A stretch of 12,622 nucleotides of DNA from Peptostreptococcaceae bacterium (GTDB lineage Bacteria; Bacillota; Clostridia; Peptostreptococcales; Anaerovoracaceae), in assembly GCA_016650115.1 (NCBI GenBank), contig JAENWI010000022.1, positions 1 to 12,622 of the forward strand, written 5' to 3'. The position numbers and the translations under genes were made by a program. The notes beneath the pieces were generated by a model. That model made no database searches and was not told the origin of the DNA. It saw nothing but the letters and a program-made list of their open reading frames with translations. This document shows positions 1 through 6,552 of this stretch, piece after piece; position 1 is the first letter of the stretch; every line of letters begins with the position of its first letter.

Positions 1-87
1 AACTGCAATCCACCAGTTCCCTTTTAATGCCATTAAAGCAAGGGCTCTAATATTTTTGCTGCTTTCATTTATTCTCAAATTGTTCAT
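1..87 (-). CDS. Partial gene, probable DUF975-family membrane protein (N-terminal 29 residues)
   Basis: Only the first 29 codons are inside the window; the gene runs off the left edge. The reading frame opens with ATG and continues without a stop, with an AAAGGA ribosome binding site about 13 bases upstream. The visible peptide contains RALALMALKGNWWIAV, which resembles the N-terminal pattern of DUF975 proteins (a short charged start, then A-x-x-x-L-K-G-x-W-x-x-A-V leading into the first membrane segment). DUF975 proteins are multi-pass membrane proteins of unknown function that are common in Firmicutes. A consensus-like promoter lies 40-70 bases upstream, which supports a real start. The family call rests on a very short stretch and is tentative; the existence of a coding start here is more secure. 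Confidence 0.5.
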   Translation of the reverse strand, partial: MNNLRINESSKNIRALALMALKGNWWIAV

Positions 88-126
88 AATTTACCGACTT
101 TCCTTTTGTTTGAAATATCTAAAACA

Positions 127-155
127 ATTATATCCTATTTTAACTATTCATTCAA
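127..155 (-). promoter_or_regulatory. Sigma-A-type promoter for the partial left-edge gene
   Basis: On the minus strand there is a -35 box TTGAAT (150-155), a 17-base spacer and a perfect -10 box TATAAT (127-132). It sits between the terminator of the 4-hydroxybutyrate operon and the left-edge start codon, so that gene is likely transcribed separately from the operon. The -35 box begins only two bases past the terminator stem. Confidence 0.65.
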
Positions 156-156
156 T

Positions 157-192
157 AAAAAGGGCAGTCAAATTTGATTGACTGCCCTTTTT
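157..192 (-). terminator. Rho-independent terminator of the 4-hydroxybutyrate operon
   Basis: This is a perfect inverted repeat: an arm of AAAAAGGGCAGTCAA (157-171), a six-base loop, and a complementary arm ending in TTTTT (178-192). The GC-rich core GGGCAGTC is flanked by A and T runs on both sides, so it could work in either direction. It lies 10 bases after the stop codon of the 4-hydroxybutyrate dehydrogenase gene and closes the operon. Confidence 0.9.
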
Positions 193-202
193 ATATATTT
201 TT

Positions 203-1321
203 TTAAAAAAGATTAGCAAATATCTCTCTAATTTCCTCATCTGCAAGAGGAACATAATTATTTCCCAAAAGTCTTTGCTGATTAGCAACAGTACTCTTTG
301 TAAATTCATCTATCTGGGATTCAACCATGCCATATTCTCTTAAAGGCTTTTTAATGATTAATTTATTCAAGAACTTTTCAAGTTCATCATAAACTTCTGG
401 TCCATCAGTACATCCAAGAATATCAGCAAATATTTTGTTTGCTTTCATTATTTTACCAGTTGGGTTCTTTCTCATGTACATTTTAAACACTTCAGTAAAG
501 AACTGATAGTTTGCTTCTCCATGAGCAACATGGAAAGCGCCTCCGATTGAATATGAAATTGCATGAACAGCTCCAACTCCTGCATTTCCAAAGGCAATAC
601 CAGCATAATTGGAGGCTAAAACAAATTCCTTAAGGTGTTTAAATCTTTCATCTTCACCCTTCGCAACAATTTCTTTGTATCCAGCCATAATCATTTGGAT
701 AGCTTGTAATGAGTACATTTCAGTAAATGGAGATGCTTTTGGTGATAAGTATGCCTCAATTGCATGTATTAATGCATCAACAGAGCTCGTTACAAAAAAC
801 TTATAAGGCAGACCCTTAATTGTTTCTGGCACAAGTACTGCAATATCTGCATAAGTTTCATCAACAGCAATTCCTTTTTTTGTATGAAGTGATTTCAATT
901 CTGCAATTGCAACATTTGTTACTTCACTTCCTGTTCCGCAGGTTGTAGGAACTACTAACAATTTTTTTATTTTTACAGGTACAACTACTCCAGTGAAAAG
1001 ATCAATTGATTTTTCGGGAACATCAAGTGCAAGAATTTTACAAATATCAACAATAGTTCCTCCCCCAAATGCTACAATTCTGTCAAATTCATATTTTTTC
1101 ATTTCTGCTGCCATTGCATCTATCATTTCATCTGATGGCTCTCCAGCCCCAAACTTTTCCTGGTATATTACATTTGTATCAATTCCAAGCGGTTTAACAT
1201 AAGGTGTATACATCCATTCATTTGTGACTAATAAGTCATTCTTGCCAATTTTAAATTCCTCATTAAATTCTTTAAATGTGTCAAAATAAAATATTTTAGG
1301 TACAACTCTTAATGCTTGCAT
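203..1321 (-). CDS. 4hbD: 4-hydroxybutyrate dehydrogenase (iron-type alcohol dehydrogenase)
   Basis: This NAD-dependent enzyme reduces succinate semialdehyde to 4-hydroxybutyrate (reversible) in the cytoplasm. The 372 residues match the length of C. kluyveri 4HbD (about 371) and share its signature blocks as I recall them, such as GLPYKFFVTSSVDALIHA and KPLREYGM. Iron-dependent alcohol dehydrogenase features are visible: the nucleotide-binding GGGTIVD (86-92), PTTCGTGSE (125-133), and the four metal ligands Asp182, His186, His253 and His267 with the family's D-x3-H and H-x13-H spacing. It is the last gene of the operon, 34 bases after abfT, and the terminator follows its stop. The ATG is preceded by GAGAGG six bases upstream, which sits at the end of a GA repeat. 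The CoA-transferase and dehydratase upstream make 4-hydroxybutyrate the natural substrate rather than another short alcohol. Confidence 0.93.
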   Translation of the reverse strand: MQALRVVPKIFYFDTFKEFNEEFKIGKNDLLVTNEWMYTPYVKPLGIDTNVIYQEKFGAGEPSDEMIDAMAAEMKKYEFDRIVAFGGGTIVDICKILALDVPEKSIDLFTGVVVPVKIKKLLVVPTTCGTGSEVTNVAIAELKSLHTKKGIAVDETYADIAVLVPETIKGLPYKFFVTSSVDALIHAIEAYLSPKASPFTEMYSLQAIQMIMAGYKEIVAKGEDERFKHLKEFVLASNYAGIAFGNAGVGAVHAISYSIGGAFHVAHGEANYQFFTEVFKMYMRKNPTGKIMKANKIFADILGCTDGPEVYDELEKFLNKLIIKKPLREYGMVESQIDEFTKSTVANQQRLLGNNYVPLADEEIREIFANLF

Positions 1322-1327
1322 ATGATG

Positions 1328-1341
1328 CCTCTCTCTCTCTC
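1328..1341 (-). repeat. GA dinucleotide repeat forming the ribosome binding site of 4hbD
   Basis: The minus strand reads (GA)6 followed by GG, directly before the ATG with a six-base gap, so the Shine-Dalgarno sequence GAGAGG is the 3' end of a simple repeat. The tract is unlike the AGGAGG-type sites of the neighbouring genes. Confidence 0.7.
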
Positions 1342-1355
1342 GCTCTTTCTATTTA

Positions 1356-2672
1356 TTAAAATTTAGCATTAAATCTTTTTTCAAATTCATCTTTAAGTTC
1401 TTCTCTAAAATCCGGGTGAGCTATATTTACTAAAGCCCTGGCCCGTTGTTTTAAGGATTTACCCTTCATTTCAGCAATTCCGTATTCTGTTACAATATAA
1501 TCAACATCATTTCTTGAAGTTGTAACAGCCGCGCCCTTATCAATGTAAGGCGTAATTTTTGAAATCATTGTTCCATCTTTTTTCTTTGCAACAGAAGGCA
1601 TAGCTATAATTGCTTTTCCTTTGCCATCAAGTGACATGGCAGCACCTCTTACAAAGTCAACCTGCCCGCCTACACCGGAAAATTGTCTTATTCCAATACT
1701 GTCTGAAACAACTTGCCCCATAAAATCAACTGCCATACAAGCATTAATACATACCAGATTTGTGCATTGAGCCACAATACATGGATGATTTACATAATCA
1801 ACCGGTCGAAGTTCTACCATTGGGTTTTTTTCAGCAAAATCATAAAGCCTTTTTGTACCCATAAGGAACGTAATCATCATTTTATTTGGATCGAGACCCT
1901 TCTTTGAGCAGTTAATAACGCCAGCCTCAAAAAGATCAACAACTCCGTCTGAAATCATTTCGGAATGGATACCAAGATCTTTTTTGCCTTTTAATGAATG
2001 TAAAACTGCATCAGGTATGGCACCAATTCCAAGCTGAAGAGTTGAACCATCCTCTATCAAAGTAGCGCAGTTTCTTCCGATTGCTTCTTCAATCTCACCT
2101 ATTTTAGGCAGCCCTAACTCAGGAAGCGGATGCGAAGTCAAAACGAACTTATCAATTTTACTCACATGAATGAATGTGTCTCCGTAGACAACTGGAACCT
2201 GGTCGTTTATTTCAGCTAAAACAATTTTTGCTGATTTCATCCCTTGCATGGAATAGTCGGAGGAAACACCAATACAGCAATATCCATGTTCGTCCGGAGG
2301 AGATAGCATTGTCATAAATACATCTAAATGGAATATATCTTTTCTAATAAAAGATGGTACTTCATGGAAAAACACAGGAGTAAAATCGCCATGTCCTTCT
2401 GCAATTGATTCTCTTGTTGCAGGACTTGAAAACCAGCCGTTAAATGTAAAACTATCTTTGTACTCCGGCTTTGAATATAAACCTTTTCCAAGCGTAACCA
2501 TGTGATTAATTTCGACATTTTTGTATGCTGCAGCATTTTTAACCATTGCCTCTACTAAAACAGGTGGCTCTGCCACTGCATGAGCGAAACCAACTTTATC
2601 TCCAGATTTGATAAGTTTTACAGCTTCATCAGCGGTACATTGTCTTTCTTCATATATTTTTTTCCAATCCAA
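1356..2672 (-). CDS. abfT: 4-hydroxybutyrate CoA-transferase
   Basis: This cytoplasmic family I CoA-transferase moves CoA from acetyl-CoA (or butyryl-CoA) to 4-hydroxybutyrate, giving the substrate of the dehydratase. The 438 residues equal the length of C. aminobutyricum AbfT, and the sequence is closely similar to it from the first residues (MDWKKIYE) to the end (FEKRFNA). The catalytic glutamate that forms the glutamyl-CoA intermediate is Glu238 in GIHSEM, the same number as in the characterised enzyme. The glycine-rich FSGVGGQVDFVRGA (331-344) and the acetyl-CoA hydrolase/transferase C-domain are intact. The start is TTG rather than ATG: only this frame gives the conserved N-terminus, and GGAGGA lies eight bases before it. 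It follows the small cysteine-rich gene by 25 bases and precedes 4hbD by 34. Confidence 0.95.
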   Translation of the reverse strand: MDWKKIYEERQCTADEAVKLIKSGDKVGFAHAVAEPPVLVEAMVKNAAAYKNVEINHMVTLGKGLYSKPEYKDSFTFNGWFSSPATRESIAEGHGDFTPVFFHEVPSFIRKDIFHLDVFMTMLSPPDEHGYCCIGVSSDYSMQGMKSAKIVLAEINDQVPVVYGDTFIHVSKIDKFVLTSHPLPELGLPKIGEIEEAIGRNCATLIEDGSTLQLGIGAIPDAVLHSLKGKKDLGIHSEMISDGVVDLFEAGVINCSKKGLDPNKMMITFLMGTKRLYDFAEKNPMVELRPVDYVNHPCIVAQCTNLVCINACMAVDFMGQVVSDSIGIRQFSGVGGQVDFVRGAAMSLDGKGKAIIAMPSVAKKKDGTMISKITPYIDKGAAVTTSRNDVDYIVTEYGIAEMKGKSLKQRARALVNIAHPDFREELKDEFEKRFNAKF

Positions 2673-2686
2673 AGCATTTGTCCTCC
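2670..2686 (-). promoter_or_regulatory. Ribosome binding site deciding a TTG start for abfT, with an out-of-frame ATG between
   Basis: On the minus strand GGAGGA (2681-2686) is followed after three bases by an ATG (2675-2677) in the wrong frame and after eight bases by the in-frame TTG (2670-2672). The eight-base spacing suits the TTG, and the conserved AbfT N-terminus starts there. The ATG frame is not AbfT and has no recognisable product. Confidence 0.75.
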
Positions 2687-2697
2687 ATTTTCAATTA

Positions 2698-2964
2698 TTA
2701 TTCGAAATCTTTTAAAATTTTAATTGTCTTATCTATTTCATCCATGTCCCAAATTTTAATAAGACCACGTTTTGCGATGTATTGTTCATAAGACGCACAG
2801 CAGTTGGTGCATCCTCCAATTACAAGTAAAATATCATAAGTAACACCTTCTTGGGCATATTCAAATTGAATTTTTTCCTGAAGGTTTTGTTTGATTATTT
2901 CATACGCTGTCCCTCTGTCATATCTGGGGTTGCATCCGCCACAAAATCTAACGCCACATTTCAT
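2698..2964 (-). CDS. Small cysteine-rich CGGC protein of unknown function in the 4-hydroxybutyrate operon
   Basis: I do not recognise a characterised family. The 88-residue protein has six cysteines in two clusters: Cys3, Cys8 and Cys11 in MKCGVRFCGGCNPRYDR, and Cys52, Cys55 and Cys56 in GGCTNCCASY, with a hydrophobic strand (YDILLVIGG) just before the second. It has no signal peptide or membrane span, so it is probably cytoplasmic and could bind metal or an Fe-S cluster, or carry a redox disulfide. The start used here has AAAGGAG eight bases upstream. A longer 107-codon reading would begin upstream, run through a hairpin and lack this site. Lying between abfD and abfT, it is presumably co-transcribed with them, and a role in maturation, repair or electron transfer for the dehydratase is inference only. 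It shares only the motif with Pfam 'CGGC domain' proteins. Confidence 0.8.
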   Translation of the reverse strand: MKCGVRFCGGCNPRYDRGTAYEIIKQNLQEKIQFEYAQEGVTYDILLVIGGCTNCCASYEQYIAKRGLIKIWDMDEIDKTIKILKDFE

Positions 2965-2986
2965 TTTAAAAACTCCTTTTGTAAAT

Positions 2987-3013
2987 AAGCCGCCCTGCAT
3001 TGCCAGGCGGCTT
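2987..3013 (-). repeat. GC-rich intergenic hairpin between abfD and the small CGGC gene
   Basis: Perfect eight-base arms AAGCCGCC (2987-2994) and GGCGGCTT (3006-3013) enclose an 11-base loop. On the minus-strand transcript the hairpin begins 18 bases after the abfD stop, and only a weak T stretch (TTATTT) follows. It could be a leaky terminator, an RNA processing site or a 3'-end stabiliser that sets abfD expression apart from the genes downstream. Confidence 0.75.
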
Positions 3014-3031
3014 TTAAACATCTTTTAACCT

Positions 3032-4501
3032 TTAAATATCAAGAATAGCCTTTGCAAGCGCTTTTTTGCCTTCAATGTTTCCTTGACGGGCAATCATAAT
3101 TCTTTGAGCCTGTGGTGAACCTGCTCCATGCATTGATTCTGTTCTATAACCAACCGCAGCTGAACCCAGACAAATATTCTCCAGGAATCTAAGAACTCTC
3201 ATTCTCTCTTCTGTTGTACATGTTGGGGACCCTGCAAAATACTTATTACAGATATCTCCAATTGTTTCACCCTTCTTACCAACCTTAAGATCTGATCTGA
3301 AGTCTCTTTCTGAAGGCATGGTTACCATTAATCCGCCTGCAATATCTTCGGCAAGTCTTACGATTTCATAAGGGAATCTGGTGACATTCTGCTTACATAC
3401 GTTTGCAAGTAAAAGATCAATCTGATAATTCCCTGCTGCTGTAGGATATCCTTCAGCTGAGCATGCAATACCACAGCAGTATAAAGTTTCATTCAGGTGG
3501 GTCATTTCAATCAACTTATCTTTAATATGTGTAGCTTTTGACGCTCCGTTATAGTCTGCTGCAAGTGCTGCTGCGCCGATGATTACATCGCCGACACCAA
3601 CTTTACATCCACCGTATGACTGTCTGTGGTATCCTGCAAATCTTTCAACAAGCATGGTGGCGAAATCATATTCGCCGCAAAGGAAAATTCTGTCGTTTGG
3701 AATAAATACGTTGTCAAATACTACTAAAGCTTCCTGTCCACCATACTTATGGTTTCCAAGATCTACATCAGCATCAGGCTCCAGTTTTCTTGTATCACAA
3801 GATTGTCTTCCGTAAATCATGTATATTCCGTCAGCATCTGTCGGACATGCAAAGGACACTGCATAATCTTTATCCTCTTCACCCATTGCCATCGTTGGCA
3901 TGATTAAATGTTCGTGGGAATTGATAGACCCTGTTTGATGGGCTTTTGAACCTCTAATGACGATTCCGTCTGGTCTTCTTTCTACGATTCTAAGGAATAA
4001 ATCAGGATCTTTCTGCTTAGATGGAGCCAATCCTCTGTCCCCTTTAGGGTCAGTCATAGCACCATCGACAACCAAATCATTTTCCTGCACAAATTTTAAA
4101 TATTTTAAGAAATTCTGATGATAAGTTGTTCCATATTTCTTATCCACTTCAAATGTCGTTGAATATACTGCATTGAAGGAATCCATTCCCACGCATCTCT
4201 GGAAGCATGAAGCAGTCTTTTGTCCAAGCAGTCTCTGCATTTTAACTTTTTTTCTCAGGTCATCTGTGCTTTGATGAATATTACAAAATCTGTTGATTGT
4301 TTCGCCATTTAAAATTGACTTCGCTGTCATTAGATCTGTATACTGTGGGTCATGTGCCAAATCATAGGTAACTGCAACGCAGTCAATGGATGGTCTGATC
4401 ATTGGATGATCAACCCAATTTTCTATCTCTTCACCAAATAGATAAACTCTTGTTTTTAACTTTCTCAAACTTTCGATATACTGAGCTCCTGTCATTAACA
4501 T
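3032..4501 (-). CDS. abfD: 4-hydroxybutyryl-CoA dehydratase / vinylacetyl-CoA delta-isomerase
   Basis: This [4Fe-4S]- and FAD-containing enzyme dehydrates 4-hydroxybutyryl-CoA to crotonyl-CoA through a ketyl-radical mechanism and also isomerises vinylacetyl-CoA. It works as a cytoplasmic homotetramer and is inactivated by oxygen. At 489 residues it is nearly the length of the C. aminobutyricum enzyme and collinear with it. All the cluster ligands known from that structure are present at the same numbers: Cys99 and Cys103 (ASCFQRCVG), His292 and Cys299 (YHRQSYGGC). The active-site residues Thr190, Glu257, Tyr296, Lys300 and Glu455 are also kept. The start has AAGGAGTG nine bases upstream; a second ATG two codons in is possible. 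It follows the Nfu-like gene by 71 bases and is separated from the small CGGC gene by a hairpin. It should be catalytically competent. Confidence 0.97.
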   Translation of the reverse strand: MLMTGAQYIESLRKLKTRVYLFGEEIENWVDHPMIRPSIDCVAVTYDLAHDPQYTDLMTAKSILNGETINRFCNIHQSTDDLRKKVKMQRLLGQKTASCFQRCVGMDSFNAVYSTTFEVDKKYGTTYHQNFLKYLKFVQENDLVVDGAMTDPKGDRGLAPSKQKDPDLFLRIVERRPDGIVIRGSKAHQTGSINSHEHLIMPTMAMGEEDKDYAVSFACPTDADGIYMIYGRQSCDTRKLEPDADVDLGNHKYGGQEALVVFDNVFIPNDRIFLCGEYDFATMLVERFAGYHRQSYGGCKVGVGDVIIGAAALAADYNGASKATHIKDKLIEMTHLNETLYCCGIACSAEGYPTAAGNYQIDLLLANVCKQNVTRFPYEIVRLAEDIAGGLMVTMPSERDFRSDLKVGKKGETIGDICNKYFAGSPTCTTEERMRVLRFLENICLGSAAVGYRTESMHGAGSPQAQRIMIARQGNIEGKKALAKAILDI

Positions 4502-4572
4502 AATAAAATCACTCCTTAAACATTTTAATTTTCACCCGGCATTTTGTCAGGCAATTAAATATAACTAACATT

Positions 4573-4851
4573 TTAAATTTCTTTATTAAGAATTTTTCTG
4601 GCCATTTCCAATAAATCTTCACCTATTGAAGTGTCCAAAATTACATCCTCTACGCCTTCACATTCAGCCATCACTATTTGTTTCACAACATCTTCTATTG
4701 TATTCTGGGCTGACGGGCAGGTGCTGCAGGCTCCTGTTAACCTAACCTTGGCAATGCCATCTTTGAATTCCACCAGATTTGCTCCGCCATAATGTTCTTC
4801 AAGTAATGGGTTAACTTTTTCATCCAACACCTCCTGAATTTGCTCTTTCAT
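4573..4851 (-). CDS. NifU C-terminal/Nfu-like Fe-S cluster carrier protein
   Basis: This small cytoplasmic protein of the NifU C-terminal family binds or transfers a [4Fe-4S] or [2Fe-2S] cluster through a CxxC motif. The 92 residues form one Nfu domain: an N-terminal helix (IQEVLDEKVNPLLEEHYGG), the strand DGIAKVRLTGAC, and the cluster motif Cys42-S-T-Cys45 followed by PSAQNTIEDVV, as in bacterial stand-alone Nfu proteins. The start is an ATG four bases after GAGGTG. It is the first gene of the 4-hydroxybutyrate operon, just behind the promoter and ahead of abfD. The domain assignment is secure. That it loads or repairs the AbfD cluster is an inference from position; it could equally serve other Fe-S enzymes. 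Confidence 0.9.
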   Translation of the reverse strand: MKEQIQEVLDEKVNPLLEEHYGGANLVEFKDGIAKVRLTGACSTCPSAQNTIEDVVKQIVMAECEGVEDVILDTSIGEDLLEMARKILNKEI

Positions 4852-4893
4852 TTTTCACCTCAAATTTGTAATAGTTAATATTTACACAATCAA

Positions 4894-4922
4894 ATTATAT
4901 CCTTATTATCTTTTAGTTTCAA
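4894..4922 (-). promoter_or_regulatory. Sigma-A-type promoter of the 4-hydroxybutyrate operon
   Basis: On the minus strand, TTGAAA (4917-4922), a 17-base spacer and a perfect TATAAT (4894-4899) precede the Nfu-like start by about 40 bases. No other promoter of this quality was seen in the operon's intergenic gaps, so all five genes probably start here. Confidence 0.8.
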
Positions 4923-5010
4923 GCGATTTCTTGCATAATATGGCCCTTTTACTAAAGAAGTATTATTTAGAATTTTGTGAATATTTAAATTATATTTGAA
5001 TACAGGGCAT

Positions 5011-5062
5011 AAACTAACAAATCCCGAAATAATCAATTAATTGTTTCGGGATTTGTTAGTTT
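5011..5062 (-). terminator. Long-stem terminator after purA
   Basis: A perfect 19-base inverted repeat (arms 5011-5029 and 5044-5062, core AAATCCCGAAA / TTTCGGGATTT) encloses a 14-base loop that itself contains the palindrome CAATTAATTG. It lies about 30 bases beyond the purA stop codon and separates purA from the 4-hydroxybutyrate operon on the same strand. The T run is largely part of the stem. Confidence 0.85.
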
Positions 5063-5093
5063 ATTAAGTTTATTAATTTCTCAAACAATTTCA

Positions 5094-6368
5094 TTAATCC
5101 ATTAAAATATAATCTTCTCTTGCAGGTCCTACAGATACATATTTTATGTGGCATCCTACCGCCTTTTCAATATATTTAATATATTCAACAGCCTTTACAG
5201 GCAAATCACTCGCTTTCCTGCATTTAGACACATCTTCACAAAAACCGTCTACATACTCTATAACTGGTTCGGCGATGGCAAGTTCATCTCCTGTAATAAA
5301 GTCTGTAATTATTTTTTTGCCTATTTTATAACTGGTGCATACCGGAATTTGTTTCATATATGAAAGAACATCCAGTTTAGTTAACGCTATTTCATCAGCA
5401 CCTTGAACAAGACAGCCATATTTTGAAGCGACGACATCAAACCCGCCAACTCTTCTCGGCCGGCCAGTGGCGGCTCCGTATTCTCCGCCGGCCTCTCTCA
5501 ATGCATCTGCTTCTTCCCCAAACATTTCTGCTGTAAATGGACCTTCTCCAACACAACTTGAATAGGCTTTCATAATACCAATGACTTTATCCAGTTTTGC
5601 AAAAGGTATGCCCGCCCCAATGGGTGCATAGGCTGCTAGTGTTGAGGATGAGGATGTGTAAGGAAAAATGCCAAAGTCTATATCTCTTAATGCGCCCAGT
5701 TGGGCTTCAAACAGAATATCTTTCTTGTCATTAATTTGTTTCTGTAAATAGGTAGTTGTGTCGCATACATATTTAGCTGTTTCTTTTCCAAAAATTTCTA
5801 ACCAATTCATAATGTCCTTTGTTTCAACTTTCGGTGCATTGTATCCATTATGAATCAACAGGTTTTTCCATTCAACTAGATTTTCAACCTTTTTATTTAA
5901 CGTCTCCTTATTTAACAAATCCCCCATTCTGATGACTTTTTTCATGTATTTATCACCATATACTGGGCCGATTCCTCTTTTAGTAGAACCAAATTTAGCA
6001 TCCCCAAGTCTTTCTTCCTCTAAACCATCTAAAAGAACATGATATGGAAGACAAATAACCGCTTTATCACTGATTTTTAAATTATCAGAAGTTATTTTAA
6101 CACCTTTGTCAGTAAGCTTCTTAATTTCATTTGTAAGGTGTTCAATATCTATTACCATACCGTTTCCCATTACATTTACTGTTGTCTCTCTTAATATCCC
6201 AGATGGAAGCAAATTTAATACAAATTTACCGGAATCGTTTATAACAGTATGACCTGCGTTGTTTCCACCTTGATATCTTATAATTATATCGTAATCAGAT
6301 GAAAGCAAGTCTACCATTCTTCCTTTACCTTCATCACCCCAATTAATTCCAACAATTGATGCTAACAT
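5094..6368 (-). CDS. purA: Adenylosuccinate synthetase (divergent variant)
   Basis: This enzyme joins IMP and aspartate with GTP to form adenylosuccinate, the first step from IMP to AMP, in the cytoplasm. Its 424 residues are close to the family's usual 430. Visible motifs are the P-loop GDEGKG (11-16) with catalytic Asp12, GGNNAGHTV (34-42) with catalytic His40, RGIGPVYGDK (131-140), GRPRRVGGFD (302-311), the guanine-binding TKLDV (330-334) and the C-terminal VSVGPAREDYI. One block is unusual: where most PurA read EGAQG...TYPYVTSS, this one reads EAQLGALRD...FPYTSSS (221-242), so an IMP-contacting Gln and Thr appear changed. Catalytic residues are intact, so it is probably active. The ATG follows AGGAGG. 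It is divergent from purB, which carries out the next step. Confidence 0.92.
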   Translation of the reverse strand: MLASIVGINWGDEGKGRMVDLLSSDYDIIIRYQGGNNAGHTVINDSGKFVLNLLPSGILRETTVNVMGNGMVIDIEHLTNEIKKLTDKGVKITSDNLKISDKAVICLPYHVLLDGLEEERLGDAKFGSTKRGIGPVYGDKYMKKVIRMGDLLNKETLNKKVENLVEWKNLLIHNGYNAPKVETKDIMNWLEIFGKETAKYVCDTTTYLQKQINDKKDILFEAQLGALRDIDFGIFPYTSSSSTLAAYAPIGAGIPFAKLDKVIGIMKAYSSCVGEGPFTAEMFGEEADALREAGGEYGAATGRPRRVGGFDVVASKYGCLVQGADEIALTKLDVLSYMKQIPVCTSYKIGKKIITDFITGDELAIAEPVIEYVDGFCEDVSKCRKASDLPVKAVEYIKYIEKAVGCHIKYVSVGPAREDYILMD

Positions 6369-6430
6369 TTAATACCTCCTACTAAATAATATTTCACGTA
6401 ATTTAATATTTCCTATACTAATATACCTTT

Positions 6431-6439
6431 ATTATAGCA
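6431..6439 (-). promoter_or_regulatory. Probable extended -10 promoter for purA
   Basis: The minus strand reads TGCTATAAT: a perfect -10 box with the TGn extension, about 60 bases before the purA start. No good -35 box is found at the usual distance, which fits an extended -10 promoter. Confidence 0.55.
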
Positions 6440-6475
6440 GAAAATCTAGTAAATATAATAACCTTTGAGATATTA

Positions 6476-6504
6476 TTGTATTAATCTTTGTAAAATGTTA
6501 AAAT
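6476..6504 (+). promoter_or_regulatory. Probable promoter for purB-thiN
   Basis: TTGTAT (6476-6481), a 17-base spacer and TAAAAT (6499-6504) lie about 50 bases before the purB start, in the 184-base divergent gap shared with purA. The gap holds no other feature that I recognise. Confidence 0.55.
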
Positions 6505-6552
6505 AACACATCAATATATTTATGGATATACTAAACTCATCAAGGAGGATAT

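Noticed and set aside
2965..3021. A longer reading of the small CGGC protein beginning 19 codons upstream
   Set aside because: It would run through a GC-rich hairpin and has no ribosome binding site; the inner ATG has AAAGGAG at good spacing and gives the conserved-looking MKCGVRFCGGC start.
4524..4559. TTTAATT/AATTAAA inverted repeat in the nfu-abfD gap
   Set aside because: It has only seven A/T pairs around a 22-base loop and no T tract, so it is unlikely to be a terminator or other stable structure.
4919..4935. CAAG/CTTG imperfect palindrome over the -35 box of the 4-hydroxybutyrate operon
   Set aside because: The four-base arms are too short in AT-rich DNA to claim an operator.
5146..5363. 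Short plus-strand open frames inside purA
   Set aside because: They lie antisense to a conserved gene, with no ribosome binding sites or recognisable content.
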